A stretch of DNA of 64,000 bases from G963666705 sp963666705 (GCA_963666705.2 CAXXKO010000001.1:310001-374000); one strand, 5' to 3'; shown: positions 26,400 to 36,806, counted from the stretch's first letter. Notes: a model not told the origin generated them from the letters alone. Numbers and translations are program-made.

Positions 26400-27170
26400 T
26401 CATCCACCGCAGCGCGAGATCGCCCGAGGCGCCGGCGCCGACGCTTCCTCTTCCCCGTCGGCCGCCGCTTGTGCCGCCGCGGCCCCTTCGGCCTTTCGCC
26501 CCTCGAGCTCCTCGATGCGCTCGGTGAGCGTCGAAACCTGCGAGCGCAGGGATTCGATGGCGCCGACGAGCGGGTCCGGCTGATCGCCCGACGGCGTGCC
26601 GTAGGCCATGAAAGCCCCATCCCGCTTCTTGTTGCGCGGCGCCGTTATGCGTGCCGGGATACCCGTCACCGTCACCCCTTCGGGCACATCGCGCACCACC
26701 ACCGCATTGGCCCCCACGCGGGCGCAGCGCCCGACCGTGATGGGGCCGAGCACCTGCGCGCCCGAGCCGACGATCACGTCGTCCTCGAGCGTCGGATGGC
26801 GCTTCTTGTCGATCTGGGATTCCGAATCGATGGACGGGGCGATGCCGCCGAGCGTGACGCCGTGGTAGAGTGTCACGTCGTCGCCGATCACAGCCGTCTC
26901 ACCAATCACGACGCCCATGCCGTGATCGATGAAGAGGTTGCGTCCGATACGGGCGCCGGGATGGATCTCGATCCCGGTCAGCCAGCGCGCGAGCTGGGAC
27001 ACGAAGCGGCCAAGGAACCGCCAGTTGCGCATCCACAGGGCGTGGGACAGGCGATAAAACACCACAGCGTGAAAGCCCGGATAGACGGTCATGACCTCCA
27101 GCCGCGAACGGGCGGCGGGGTCGCGCGCAATCATCGAATCGATTTCTTGGCGAAAGTTCTTGAAAATCAT
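26400..27170 (-). CDS. cysE: Serine O-acetyltransferase
   Basis: 256 residues from ATG 27170 (MIFKNFRQEIDSM). It makes O-acetylserine for cysteine synthesis. The N-terminal helical domain has PGFHAVVFYRLSHALW; the left-handed beta-helix domain has IHPGARIGRNLFIDHGMGVV with the catalytic His, YHGVTLGG and KRHPTLEDDVIVGSGAQVLG. The C-terminal 70 residues are an added coiled coil (SLRSQVSTLTERIEELEG) with an Ala/Glu-rich tail. A cysteine-supply gene next to the SUF operon makes functional sense. Confidence 0.94.
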   Translation of the reverse strand: MIFKNFRQEIDSMIARDPAARSRLEVMTVYPGFHAVVFYRLSHALWMRNWRFLGRFVSQLARWLTGIEIHPGARIGRNLFIDHGMGVVIGETAVIGDDVTLYHGVTLGGIAPSIDSESQIDKKRHPTLEDDVIVGSGAQVLGPITVGRCARVGANAVVVRDVPEGVTVTGIPARITAPRNKKRDGAFMAYGTPSGDQPDPLVGAIESLRSQVSTLTERIEELEGRKAEGAAAAQAAADGEEEASAPAPRAISRCGG

Positions 27171-27413
27171 GGCCTTGCCAACGATATTAGCGGTTCGCAA
27201 CTTTCGGTCCTCTCAAGCCCCCGCTGCTTGGCCGCGCGGCAGCTTCCGATTTCGATTTGGATATAATAAGCCCGAGCAGGCCGGTCAAGTATATGCGGTG
27301 GCATTCGCCCACGAAATACTCGATGCAGGGTTGATTGGGTGGCAAAAACCAGGAAGTCCGCTGGGGCATTGGATGGTCCGCACGGCCTGGTCGCGAACGA
27401 GATTGGGAGATGA

Positions 27414-28055
27414 ATGCCTGAAATCATAGTCAACGGTCCGGAGGGGCGCCTCGAAGGCCGCCACCATATATCCAAGCTGCCGAACGCGCCCGTCGCCCTG
27501 CTCCTGCATCCCCATCCCGAGCATGGCGGCAATATGAACAACAAGGTCGTCTACACCCTCTATCACGCCTTTGCGCGCCAGGGCTTCTCGACCCTGCGCT
27601 TCAACTTTCGCGGCGTGGGGCGCTCGCAAGGCCGCTTCGCCAAGGGCGAGGGCGAGCTGAGCGACGCGGCCGCGGCGCTCGACTGGCTGCAGACGGTCAA
27701 CCCCAACACCACGAACTACTGGGTGGCCGGCTTTTCCTTCGGCGCCTGGATAGGCATGCAGCTCCTGATGCGCCGGCCCGAGATCGAGGGATTCATCTCG
27801 GTGGCGCCGCCCGCCAACATCTACGATTTCTCCTTCCTCGCCCCCTGCCCCGCCTCGGGCCTCATCTTGCAGGGCTCGGAAGATATTCTGGTGCCGCCTG
27901 AATCGGTCCAGGCGCTGGTCGAGAAACTGTCGAAGCAGCGCGGCATCAAAATCGATTACCGCCTCATGCAGGGGGCCGACCACTTCTTCGGCGACCAGCT
28001 CGAAGAGGTTGCCCGGATGGTCGAGGATTACGTCGCCGCTGCCCGCGCTCGCTGA
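27414..28055 (+). CDS. Alpha/beta hydrolase
   Basis: 213 residues from ATG 27414, with GGGAGATG upstream. Nucleophile elbow GFSFGAWIG with Ser near residue 103, oxyanion-hole region LLLHPHPEHGGNMNN, the FRGVGRSQG motif, acid Asp in GSEDILVPPE, and His in GADHFFG. This matches a group of small uncharacterised bacterial hydrolases; substrate unknown. Divergent from cysE, with a 243-base gap between. Confidence 0.85.
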   Translation: MPEIIVNGPEGRLEGRHHISKLPNAPVALLLHPHPEHGGNMNNKVVYTLYHAFARQGFSTLRFNFRGVGRSQGRFAKGEGELSDAAAALDWLQTVNPNTTNYWVAGFSFGAWIGMQLLMRRPEIEGFISVAPPANIYDFSFLAPCPASGLILQGSEDILVPPESVQALVEKLSKQRGIKIDYRLMQGADHFFGDQLEEVARMVEDYVAAARAR

Positions 28056-28075
28056 GGCGCCCGCGGGCCTCAGCG
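28050..28075. terminator. Hairpin between convergent genes
   Basis: CGCTGAGGC (28050-28058) pairs perfectly with GCCTCAGCG (28067-28075) across an 8-base GC-rich loop, over the stop codons of the hydrolase and anmK. There is no U tract, so this is at best a weak or Rho-assisted bidirectional terminator. Confidence 0.35.
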
Positions 28076-29179
28076 ACCGGGCGCGGGATGAAGCCGCCCA
28101 CCCGTCACCGGGCGCGCCACCCCCGTCGTCTCCGGCAAACCGAGCGGTAGACCGCGCACGGCCCGTACGGCGAGGAAGGCGAATGCCTGGGCCTCGAGCG
28201 CGTCACCTTCCCAGCCCACCGCCTCGACCGGATCCACGGGCGCGCCGAGCCGGTCCGCGAGCGCGGCCATCATGGCCGGGTTACGGCGCCCGCCGCCGGT
28301 CACCAGCCAGCGGGCGGGCGGCGCCGGCAGGTGCGCGCGGGCCCCCCCGACGGCGGCGGCGGTGAAGGCGGTGAGGGTGGCGGCGCCGTCGGCCGGTGTG
28401 AGCGCCCCGACCACGGCCAGGTCGAAGGCGTCGCGATCGAGGGACTTGGGCGGCTGCCGGTCGAAATAACCATTCTCGAGCAGGGCGGCGAGTGCGCGCT
28501 CGTCGACGTTGCCGGCACCGGCCAAGGCGCCGTCCTCGTCGAACGCCAGTCCCGCGCGGGCCCGGACCCAGTCGTCGATGAGCGCGTTGCCCGGCCCCGT
28601 ATCGAAGGCGACGAGCCGCGCACCCACCCCCAGGGCCGGATCCTCGATCCAGGTCACGTTCGCCACCCCGCCGATATTGAGGATGGCGAGCGGGCCGCCC
28701 TCCCCAGCCGTCCCGCGAGCCAGCGCGGCATGGAACAGCGGGGCGAGCGGCGCGCCCTCGCCGCCGGCGGCCATGTCGGCCGAACGGAAATCGTCGACCA
28801 CGGGGATACCCGTGCGCGCGGCGAGGAGCGCGCCGTCGCCGATCTGCCAGGTCCGCCCCGCGGCCGGCTCGTGCAGGATGGTCTGGCCGTGAAAGCCGAT
28901 AACGCCCACCTGGGCGCTGTCGAGGCCCGCGGCCGCGAGCAACGCCTCGACCACATCGGCGTGCGCCAGGGTCAGCGCCCGCGCCACCCCCGCCACGTCG
29001 CCCCGGCCGCCCAGGACGCCGCGGATGCGTGTCCGCAACGCCGGCTCGTAGGGCCGGCTCAGCCACGCGCCGGGCATCACCACGCCTTCGCCGTCGGTGT
29101 CGACGATCGCGCCATCGATGCCGTCGAGGGAAGTGCCGCTCATCAGGCCGAGCGCGCGGACGGGCTCCGTTGGACTCAT
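28070..29179 (-). CDS. anmK: Anhydro-N-acetylmuramic acid kinase
   Basis: 369 residues from ATG 29179 (MSPTEPVRALGLMSG). AnmK opens and phosphorylates anhMurNAc during peptidoglycan recycling. Hallmarks: GLMSGTSLDGIDGAIVD at the N-terminus, GFHGQTILHEP, NIGGVANVTW, DTGPGNALIDDW, and VTGGGRRNPAMM. Length fits. Convergent with the hydrolase and divergent from tyrS; the anmK-tyrS pair is common in this class. Confidence 0.94.
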   Translation of the reverse strand: MSPTEPVRALGLMSGTSLDGIDGAIVDTDGEGVVMPGAWLSRPYEPALRTRIRGVLGGRGDVAGVARALTLAHADVVEALLAAAGLDSAQVGVIGFHGQTILHEPAAGRTWQIGDGALLAARTGIPVVDDFRSADMAAGGEGAPLAPLFHAALARGTAGEGGPLAILNIGGVANVTWIEDPALGVGARLVAFDTGPGNALIDDWVRARAGLAFDEDGALAGAGNVDERALAALLENGYFDRQPPKSLDRDAFDLAVVGALTPADGAATLTAFTAAAVGGARAHLPAPPARWLVTGGGRRNPAMMAALADRLGAPVDPVEAVGWEGDALEAQAFAFLAVRAVRGLPLGLPETTGVARPVTGGRLHPAPGR

Positions 29180-29304
29180 GTCCCGGTCGGTTTCATGGGC
29201 TTGATTCCCGCGGCTGGCGGCGTTGTTCGGAGCCTGCGAGTGTGCTAAACGAGCTGGCCCCTGGCAAGCTGCCCGGCCGCCCATGATCCGCCCGTAGGCC
29301 CCCG

Positions 29305-30558
29305 ATGACCGAGCTCCGCTCCGAATTCCTGCGTGTGGCGGAAGAACGCGGCTTCATCCACCAGGGCACCGACAACGAAGCGCTCGACGCCCTCGCCGCC
29401 GATGGGCCGATCACCGCCTATATCGGGTTCGACTGCACGGCCGAGAGCCTGCATGTGGGCAGCCTGGTGCAGATCATGCTCCTGCGCCTGCTCCAAAGGA
29501 CGGGCCACAAGCCCATCGTGCTCATGGGCGGCGGCACCACCCGGGTCGGCGACCCCTCGGGCAAGGACGAGGCGCGCAAGCTGCTGTCGGACGAAGACAT
29601 CGCCCGCAACATGGCCGGCATCCGCAAGGTCTTCGCGCGCTTCCTCTCCTTCGGCGACGGGCCGACCGACGCCATCATGGTGAACAACGCCGACTGGCTC
29701 GATGGCCTCGAATACATCCCCTTCCTGCGCGATTTCGGCCGCCACTTCTCGGTCAACCGCATGCTCGGCCTCGACAGCGTCAAGCTGCGTCTCGAGCGCG
29801 AGCAGCCGCTCAGCTTCCTCGAATTCAACTACATGGTGCTTCAGTCTTACGACTTCCTGGAGCTTGCGCGCCGCCGCGGCTGCTTGCTGCAGATGGGCGG
29901 GTCCGACCAGTGGGGCAATATCGTGAGCGGCGTGGAGCTCGCCCGCCGGGTCGACCGGCGCCAGCTCTTCGGCCTCACCTCGCCGCTCATCACCACCGCC
30001 TCGGGCGCCAAGATGGGCAAGACGGCCGCCGGCGCCGTCTGGCTCGACGCGGGCCAAGTCTCGCCTTACGACTATTGGCAGTACTGGCGCAACACGGACG
30101 ACGCCGACGTGGGGCGCTTCCTGCGGCTCTTTACCGACTTGCCGCTCGACGAGATCGCGCGACTCGAATCCCTCGAGGATGCGGACATCAACGAGGCGAA
30201 GAAGACGCTCGCCCACGAGGCCACGCGGCTGGTTCACGGCCCCGATGCTGCGGCGGCGGCGGCGGAGACCGCGCGCCGCACCTTCGAGGAAGGTGGTGCC
30301 GGCGAGGCCCTGCCGACGATCGAGGTCGCGCGCGCCGAGCTCGAGGCCGGCATCCCGGCTCTCGACCTCCTCATCCGCGCCGGGCTCAGCGCCAGCAAGG
30401 GCGAGGCCCGGCGCCTCATCCGGGGCGGCGGCGGCCGGCTCAACGACGCGCCCATCGGCAACGAGCTGCGCATCCTCGGCCTCGCCGACCTCAATGCCGA
30501 TGGCGTCGTCAAGCTGTCGGCGGGCAAGAAGCACCACGCCCTCGTCCGCCCGGCCTGA
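29305..30558 (+). CDS. tyrS: Tyrosyl-tRNA synthetase
   Basis: 417 residues. Class I synthetase with the HIGH-equivalent LHVGSLVQIM near residue 50, tyrosine-pocket motifs MGGGTTRVGDPSGKD and MVLQSYDFLEL, MGGSDQWGNIVSG, and the KMSKS equivalent GAKMGKTAAG. A C-terminal S4 domain (LLIRAGLSASKGEARRLIR) binds tRNA. Start ATG 29305. Ends 27 bases before the convergent AsmA-like gene. Confidence 0.96.
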   Translation: MTELRSEFLRVAEERGFIHQGTDNEALDALAADGPITAYIGFDCTAESLHVGSLVQIMLLRLLQRTGHKPIVLMGGGTTRVGDPSGKDEARKLLSDEDIARNMAGIRKVFARFLSFGDGPTDAIMVNNADWLDGLEYIPFLRDFGRHFSVNRMLGLDSVKLRLEREQPLSFLEFNYMVLQSYDFLELARRRGCLLQMGGSDQWGNIVSGVELARRVDRRQLFGLTSPLITTASGAKMGKTAAGAVWLDAGQVSPYDYWQYWRNTDDADVGRFLRLFTDLPLDEIARLESLEDADINEAKKTLAHEATRLVHGPDAAAAAAETARRTFEEGGAGEALPTIEVARAELEAGIPALDLLIRAGLSASKGEARRLIRGGGGRLNDAPIGNELRILGLADLNADGVVKLSAGKKHHALVRPA

Positions 30559-30585
30559 TTGCCCAGGACGGGCGCGCGGACGCCA

Positions 30586-33500
30586 TCAGCGCTGGGAATC
30601 GGGCGAATTCGGGTCGGATTCCAGGTCGCCGCTCGCCGGCTCGTCGGTGCCCGAGAAAATATCGAATACGCCGCGCAGGAAGCCGGGGGTAAGCACCGAA
30701 AGCGGATTGACACGAACCGTTGGCTCTGCCATGGGCCCCTTGATCGAATAGGTGGCGGCGAACACGCCACCGCCCTTCTCCGGCACCAGGATATCGCCGA
30801 GGAGGGGGATGTCTTCCCAGAAACTGTTGATCGTGCAGGCCGGCACGATCAACCCCTCGAGGTCGATCGAGTCGGCTTGGGTTTCGACCCTGCCGCTCGC
30901 CGTCAGGCAGAGCTCCGAGCCGCGCGCATGCGCGTCCGCGAACTCGATCGCGCCATCGATCCTGACAAAGGGAACCTCGAGGTGCTCGAACTGAATTCCC
31001 TCGTCGTTCAACAGGTCGACGATACCGGTCAGCGAAACGAAGGTCAGCAGGCGGGCGAGGACCGGCGCATCCACCACGTAGTAGTTCTCGATCAGCGCCT
31101 TGCCCGTCATGGGGGAATCGGGGGCGCTGTCCGCTGCTTGGCCGGTGATGGCCAGGGTGCCGCCGACGACGGTGTCCACCACGTCGAAGGTGCGCAGCGC
31201 GGCGCCCGCGTCGTCGGCCGTGATGGTCAGCTCCTGGCCGTCGGGGTTCGGCCCGTAGCGCACGCTTAGCCGCTGGTCGCCCGCAAGCCCTTCCTCGCGC
31301 AGAGTGGCGTCGAGGAACACCTTGCGCCAGAACCGGTCGTCCCGGACCAGCTCGCCCGTGACCGCGCCGACCTCCCGTCCCGGGCCCAGGGTCACGCGCG
31401 CGAGGTCGAGGGTCACGCGAAGGGGGGTAAGCGGCCCCTCCTCCGGCTCCTCGTCGTCTTCCGCCAGAAACGGCTCCGCGTTCAGGTGCGCGCCCTCGAT
31501 TTCGACATCGTACCCGCCGCCTTCGCGCGGTGCGAGGGCACCGCGAAGGTCGTTGCCATTGAAGGCGATGCGCGAGACGGTCGCCCCGGTCAGCCCGCCG
31601 CCCGGGCCGAAGCGCGCGGTACCCTCCGCCGATAGGCCACCGCCGACGACGGAAAAGGCCGCGATCTCCGACAGACGCTCATCGACCAGGTGCAGCTCCG
31701 CCCGCGCGCTGGCCTGGATTCCAGAATCCTTCTCCCACGAGAAGTCCGCGAGGCTCAGATGGGCATCGGTGAGATCGAGCTCGGCAACGACCGTGGCCGC
31801 GGTGCCGCCGGCGGAGGCGTATTGGATCCGCGTCGGGGTTGGGCCCGTGACCGCGGGCCGCGCATCGAGGCCGAGGAGCGCCCGATCCTCGTCGTCCAGG
31901 ATCCCGGTCACATCGATCCGCGTGGCGACGGGGGCGTCGTCCGAGAAGCTCTCGTTCCAGACCACGTCCAGGGGAATGGTGCCTAGGCTGATGCGCCCTT
32001 CGACGCTCATGGCCGCGGTATCGAGCGCAAGGCGGAGGTCGCCGCCCTTCCCGTCGAGGCCCATGGCCACTTGGCGCCATTCGAGGCCGTCGAGCGCCCC
32101 CGTGACGCCAATATCGATGTCCACGAGGGGCAAGGTGGCGATCAAGGGCAGGCTGACGGTCATATCGACGAAGGCCGCGCCGCCGAGATCGTCGGGACTG
32201 ACGCCCAGCTTGCTGGCGTAATGGAGCGGCTCGCGATCGATGAGGCGGAGAAAATCGGGCACCGAGCCGTCGAGCCTGAAGGCCATGTCGGCTATCTCGA
32301 CGCCGGTATCGAGACCGGTCATCTCGATCGTGCCCTCGCGCAGGGCGATGCCCTCGAGGTCGCCCGACTCGAGGAACAGGTCGAACCGCTCGGCGTCGAA
32401 CCGCGCGGTCCCATCAACGCCGCGAACGGGTGGCATGCCATCGATATACCCGACACTCAGCGCCTTGTAGACCAACGTGCCATCGATCGACGCGATGTCG
32501 AAATTGCCGCCGGAGCCGAGCACCCCGACGATGCTGGCGCTGGCCTCCTCGACCGTGCCCACGCTCAGGTTCTTCTCGATCCAGGCGATCGCGTTGGCGG
32601 TCACGCCCTGGGGCCAATAGCGGCCCAGATCCTCGATCGGCACGGCGTGCACCGCCACGTCGATATAAAGGCGAGATTCGGCACCGGCGGGCTCCAGCTC
32701 GGCCGTGGCCACCAAGGTCGGCCCGCCCAGGTCTACCAACAGGTTCTCGATCGTGATTCGGCCGAGCCCATCGGAAACCCGCCCGCTCGCCTGCACCATG
32801 GTGACGGGAAGGCCATTCGGATAGAGCCCAGGCAATTCGACGGTGCCGGCGCCGCTGCTCAGATTGAAGCCGCCGGCCAGGATTCGGCCGTCGCCGTCCA
32901 TGCGAATTCGAAACTGACCGCCGAACGGCAGGTCCGCGATTCCCAATCGCTCCAATTCGGGCATCGCGCGGGCGAAAGCCGCGGGCTTGACCTGGGCGAA
33001 GCCGGCACCGACCTCGATCGTCCCCTCCCGGACATCGTAAAGGCCGTCGAGGCGGAACCGGGGGGCCTGATCGCCGACCACGAGGTCGAGATCGGCGTCG
33101 CCGCGGACGCCGCGCGCATCGCGCTCCAGTGCCATCCGGACCAGCGTCGCGCGCCAGAGCATGCCCGTCTTGCGGTCGTCGATGGTCAATTCCCCATCGA
33201 CGATTCTGACGGTCTTGAGATAGCCGAGGGCGCTGTCGCCGTCGGGCCCGGCGGCGAGTCGGGCGCTGATTTCCGAGAGAATGCTCTGAGAAGAGTGCCC
33301 GCCCTCCCCCGCGCCGAACTCGATTCCGCCGTCGGCGTCGCGCACGACGCGCAGGCGGGCGCCCATGATCTCCAGTTGTGTCGGCGCCACGAGCCCTCTT
33401 GTAAGGGCCCCGATACTGAGGCTGAGGGCAATCTCGGGCACGCGGGCAAGCTCGATCTCGCCCTCGCCGATCGCGCGCACGCCAAGGGCGCGGATATCGA

Positions 33501-33720
33501 ACGTCCGGTCCCACCCCGCCCATGTCAGAACCGTACCCTCGATCTCGACCCGAAAGCCGCCGGCGTCCGGGCTCAGCGCCTCCATGATATAGGGGTTCAG
33601 GAAACTGAGCGTGATCGGCCCCACCGACAGGCGCCAGGCCGCGATACCTACGAGAATGGCGAAGCCCACGAGCAAGCCGGCGGCCAGCTCGAGTGCCAGT
33701 ATCGTGGTGCGGCGGATCAC
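30586..33720 (-). CDS. AsmA/YhdP-like envelope protein (DUF3971)
   Basis: 1044 residues from GTG 33720, with GAGG about nine bases upstream; no in-frame ATG precedes the conserved region. One N-terminal membrane helix (residues 5-29, ILALELAAGLLVGFAILVGI) anchors a long periplasmic region rich in beta strands of the DUF3971/AsmA_2 type. The C-terminal portion, with KALIENYYVVDAPVLARLL and SIDLEGLIVPACTINSF, is the typical AsmA-like C-terminus. YhdP, TamB and AsmA relatives are thought to form phospholipid-conducting bridges to the outer membrane. The role here is inferred from family. Divergent from glnE. Confidence 0.88.
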   Translation of the reverse strand: MIRRTTILALELAAGLLVGFAILVGIAAWRLSVGPITLSFLNPYIMEALSPDAGGFRVEIEGTVLTWAGWDRTFDIRALGVRAIGEGEIELARVPEIALSLSIGALTRGLVAPTQLEIMGARLRVVRDADGGIEFGAGEGGHSSQSILSEISARLAAGPDGDSALGYLKTVRIVDGELTIDDRKTGMLWRATLVRMALERDARGVRGDADLDLVVGDQAPRFRLDGLYDVREGTIEVGAGFAQVKPAAFARAMPELERLGIADLPFGGQFRIRMDGDGRILAGGFNLSSGAGTVELPGLYPNGLPVTMVQASGRVSDGLGRITIENLLVDLGGPTLVATAELEPAGAESRLYIDVAVHAVPIEDLGRYWPQGVTANAIAWIEKNLSVGTVEEASASIVGVLGSGGNFDIASIDGTLVYKALSVGYIDGMPPVRGVDGTARFDAERFDLFLESGDLEGIALREGTIEMTGLDTGVEIADMAFRLDGSVPDFLRLIDREPLHYASKLGVSPDDLGGAAFVDMTVSLPLIATLPLVDIDIGVTGALDGLEWRQVAMGLDGKGGDLRLALDTAAMSVEGRISLGTIPLDVVWNESFSDDAPVATRIDVTGILDDEDRALLGLDARPAVTGPTPTRIQYASAGGTAATVVAELDLTDAHLSLADFSWEKDSGIQASARAELHLVDERLSEIAAFSVVGGGLSAEGTARFGPGGGLTGATVSRIAFNGNDLRGALAPREGGGYDVEIEGAHLNAEPFLAEDDEEPEEGPLTPLRVTLDLARVTLGPGREVGAVTGELVRDDRFWRKVFLDATLREEGLAGDQRLSVRYGPNPDGQELTITADDAGAALRTFDVVDTVVGGTLAITGQAADSAPDSPMTGKALIENYYVVDAPVLARLLTFVSLTGIVDLLNDEGIQFEHLEVPFVRIDGAIEFADAHARGSELCLTASGRVETQADSIDLEGLIVPACTINSFWEDIPLLGDILVPEKGGGVFAATYSIKGPMAEPTVRVNPLSVLTPGFLRGVFDIFSGTDEPASGDLESDPNSPDSQR

Positions 33721-33756
33721 GGCAAGCGGCCTCGCGGCGGGTATTGACCCTCGATC

Positions 33757-36700
33757 ATGCTTCCCCCAGTGTGCAGGAAACCAGCCCGCCCGACCATGGA
33801 TTCGTTCCCCCCACCAGATCCCGACAGGCTCCCGAAGCCGAGCGATACCGAACGCGCGGCCGTGGGCCTCGAACGCTGGCGGGACGCGGCGGACGGGATC
33901 GGCGACCCCGAGCTCTCCGGGTACGCGACGCGGCTCGCCGCGGAACCGGCGGGCCGTGCCCTTCTCGAGGCTGTATTTGGCAACAGCCCGTTCCTCAGTC
34001 AATGCATGATCGTGGATCCGCCGTTCGTGCGGTCCCTGATCGAGGACGGGCCGGACGCGAGCCTCGCGGCGATCCTCGAGTCCGTTGCCACATTGGATGG
34101 GCCCGATGCCAGGACGGCGGACGTGATGTCCGGGCTGCGCCGGGCCAGGCGGCGCGCGGCCCTCACCATCGCGCTGGCGGATATCGCCGGCGCCTGGCCA
34201 CTCGAGCGGGTGACGGGAGCCCTGACCGGGTTCGCCGAGGCGGTCCTCGGCGCGGCGTCGCGCACCCTCCTGCGCGAGGCCGCGGCGGCCGGCGCCTTCA
34301 CCCTCGCCGATCCCGAGCGGGTCGAGCCGGGATCGGGCTTCATCATCCTCGGCATGGGCAAGCTGGGCGCGCGCGAGCTCAACTATTCGAGCGACGTCGA
34401 CCTGATCCTCCTGTTCGACCGCGACTCCATCGACACGGCGAACGCCGACGGCCTGCAATCCCACTTCACGCGCCTGGCGCGCAACCTCGGCCGCATGCTG
34501 AGCGAGCGGACGCGCGACGGCTATGTCTTTCGCACCGACCTGCGCCTGCGCCCCGACCCCGGCGCCACGCCCCCCGCCATCTCCACCCTCGCGGCCGAGA
34601 CCTACTACGAGAGCATGGGCCAGAACTGGGAGCGGGCCGCTTTCATCAAGGCCCGGTGCGTCGCGGGCGACCGGCGGGCCGGCGCCGCCTTTCTCCGCAA
34701 TCTGGTACCCTTCATCTGGCGCAAGCACCTCGATTTTGCCGCCCTGCGCGACATCCATTCGATCAAGCGCCAGATCATGGCCCAGCGCGGCGGCCACGAC
34801 ATCGCCGTCGCCGGGCACAACATCAAGCTCGGCCGCGGCGGCATCCGGGAGATCGAGCTCTTTGCCCAGACCCAGCAGCTCATCTGGGGCGGACGCGACG
34901 CCGGCCTGCGCGATTCCGCCACCTGCGATGGGCTCCGCGCACTCGCCGCGGCCGGCCACGCCCGCGCCGAGACGGCCGAGCGGCTGATCTCGGCCTACCG
35001 CTTTCTGCGAAGAGTCGAGCACCGTCTCCAGATGATCGACGACGAGCAGACCCACACCCTGCCTACGGACGAGCCGGGGATCGAGGCCCTGGCCCGGTTC
35101 CTCGGCCATGACGACGGCGCCGCCTTCCGCGACGAGCTGCTCGGCCACCTGCGGGCGGTCGAAGGCCATTACGCGGAGCTGTTCGAGGAAGCACCGGCAC
35201 TCGGCGGCCCGGGCAACCTGGTCTTCACCGGCGGCGACCACGATCCCGATACCCTGGCGACCATCGAAACGCTCGGCTTCTCGGACCCGGAGGCCGTCTC
35301 CTCCCTCATCCGTGCCTGGCACCATGGGCGCTACCGGGCAATGCGCAGCACGCGCGCGCGGGAGCTCCTGACCGAGCTGACACCGGCCCTCCTCGACGCC
35401 CTCGCCAAGACCGCGAGTCCCAGCGTCGCCTTCGTCAAGTTCGACGAGTTCCTGGCCCGCCTTCCGGCCGGGGTGCCGCTCTTCTCCCTGTTCCACGCCA
35501 ACCCGGGCCTCCTCACCCTGGTCACCGAGATCATGGGCGATGCGCCGCGCCTCGCGGACCACCTGAGCCGCCATGCCGCCGTCCTCGACGCCGTGCTTTC
35601 GGCCGGGTTCTTCGACCCGCCGCCACCCGCAAAAGCGCTCGAGGAGGACCTCGCGGCCGCGCTCGAACAGGCCCGCGACTTCCAAGACGTGCTCGACATC
35701 ACCCGGCGCTGGGCCAACGACCGCAAGTTCCAGGTCGGCGTGCAGATGCTCCGCGGCTCGATCGCCGCCGAGGCCGCCAGCGGTGCGCTCAGCGACGTGG
35801 CCGAAGCGACGATTCGCGCGCTTATGCCGGCGGTCGAGTCGGCGCTCGCGGCACGCCACGGCCGCGTACCGGGCGGCGGTGTGGCCGTGGTCGCGCTGGG
35901 CAAGCTCGGCGGGCGGGAGATGACCATGTCCTCGGACCTGGACCTCCTCTTCGTCTATGACGCGCCCGCCGACGCCGAGGCGTCGGACGGCGCCAAGCCG
36001 CTGGCGCCGGGGCACTACTTCTCGCGCTCGAGCCAGCGCTTCCTCAACGCCATCACGGCGCTCACGGGGGAAGGCCGGCTCTACGAGGTCGACATGCGGC
36101 TGCGGCCCTCGGGCCATGCCGGCCCCATCGCCTCGAGCCTCGAGGCCTTCGTCCGCTACCACGCGGAAAATGCCTGGGCCTGGGAGCACATGGCGCTCAC
36201 CCGGGCGCGGGTCGTGGCTGGCGGGTCGGCGCTTGCCGGGCGGGTGCGGGGCGCGATCGATGCCGTGCTCACCCGCCGGCGCGATCCCGACAGGCTGCTG
36301 CGCGAGGTCGCGGACATGCGCGCGCGAATGGTACGGGAGCGGCCGCCGCTCTCGCCCTGGGACGTGAAGCACCTGTCCGGCGGCCTCGTCGATATCGAGT
36401 TCATCGCCCAGTACCTGGAGCTGCGGCACGCCGACGCGCACCCGGAGGTTCTGTCCCCCAGCACCGGCGAGGCCCTCGATCGCCTCGCGGCGGCCGGATG
36501 CCTGGACGAGCGCGCGGCCGGGGAGCTGGGCGAGGCGCTCGCCCTATGGCGCCGGGTGCAGGGCATGCTGCGCCTCACGGTCGAGGGAGCCTTCGTCGAG
36601 GAGCGCGCGACCGAGGGCCTGCGCGCCGCCCTGGCCCGCTATGCCGGCAGCCCCGATTTCGAGGCGCTCAAGCGCCGCATGTCGGCGGTGGCCGAACGGG

Positions 36701-36792
36701 CCTCCGCGCATTTTGGCGCCCTCGTCGCCGAACCGGGGGCGGCGCTCGGCGCCGCGCCCGAGCCCGACCCACGCACCGAACATCGAGCCTGA
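33757..36792 (+). CDS. glnE: Bifunctional glutamine synthetase adenylyltransferase/deadenylylase
   Basis: About 1011 residues. GlnE adenylylates or deadenylylates glutamine synthetase in response to PII proteins and glutamine. Both nucleotidyltransferase domains are intact: LGMGKLGARELNYSSDVDL (N-terminal half) and ALGKLGGREMTMSSDLDL (C-terminal half), each followed by its GlnD-adenylyltransferase helical domain (SGGLVDIEFIAQYLEL near the end). ATG 33796 (MDSFPPPD) is an alternative start giving 998 residues; neither has a strong ribosome-binding site. Confidence 0.95.
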   Translation: MLPPVCRKPARPTMDSFPPPDPDRLPKPSDTERAAVGLERWRDAADGIGDPELSGYATRLAAEPAGRALLEAVFGNSPFLSQCMIVDPPFVRSLIEDGPDASLAAILESVATLDGPDARTADVMSGLRRARRRAALTIALADIAGAWPLERVTGALTGFAEAVLGAASRTLLREAAAAGAFTLADPERVEPGSGFIILGMGKLGARELNYSSDVDLILLFDRDSIDTANADGLQSHFTRLARNLGRMLSERTRDGYVFRTDLRLRPDPGATPPAISTLAAETYYESMGQNWERAAFIKARCVAGDRRAGAAFLRNLVPFIWRKHLDFAALRDIHSIKRQIMAQRGGHDIAVAGHNIKLGRGGIREIELFAQTQQLIWGGRDAGLRDSATCDGLRALAAAGHARAETAERLISAYRFLRRVEHRLQMIDDEQTHTLPTDEPGIEALARFLGHDDGAAFRDELLGHLRAVEGHYAELFEEAPALGGPGNLVFTGGDHDPDTLATIETLGFSDPEAVSSLIRAWHHGRYRAMRSTRARELLTELTPALLDALAKTASPSVAFVKFDEFLARLPAGVPLFSLFHANPGLLTLVTEIMGDAPRLADHLSRHAAVLDAVLSAGFFDPPPPAKALEEDLAAALEQARDFQDVLDITRRWANDRKFQVGVQMLRGSIAAEAASGALSDVAEATIRALMPAVESALAARHGRVPGGGVAVVALGKLGGREMTMSSDLDLLFVYDAPADAEASDGAKPLAPGHYFSRSSQRFLNAITALTGEGRLYEVDMRLRPSGHAGPIASSLEAFVRYHAENAWAWEHMALTRARVVAGGSALAGRVRGAIDAVLTRRRDPDRLLREVADMRARMVRERPPLSPWDVKHLSGGLVDIEFIAQYLELRHADAHPEVLSPSTGEALDRLAAAGCLDERAAGELGEALALWRRVQGMLRLTVEGAFVEERATEGLRAALARYAGSPDFEALKRRMSAVAERASAHFGALVAEPGAALGAAPEPDPRTEHRA

Positions 36793-36806
36793 CGGGAGGC
36801 ACCGAG

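Noticed and set aside
33721..36441. Extension of the AsmA-like frame upstream, antisense to glnE
   Set aside because: The open frame is a by-product of GC-rich codon bias. glnE motifs are clear on the other strand and the AsmA-like protein has a plausible GTG start at 33720.
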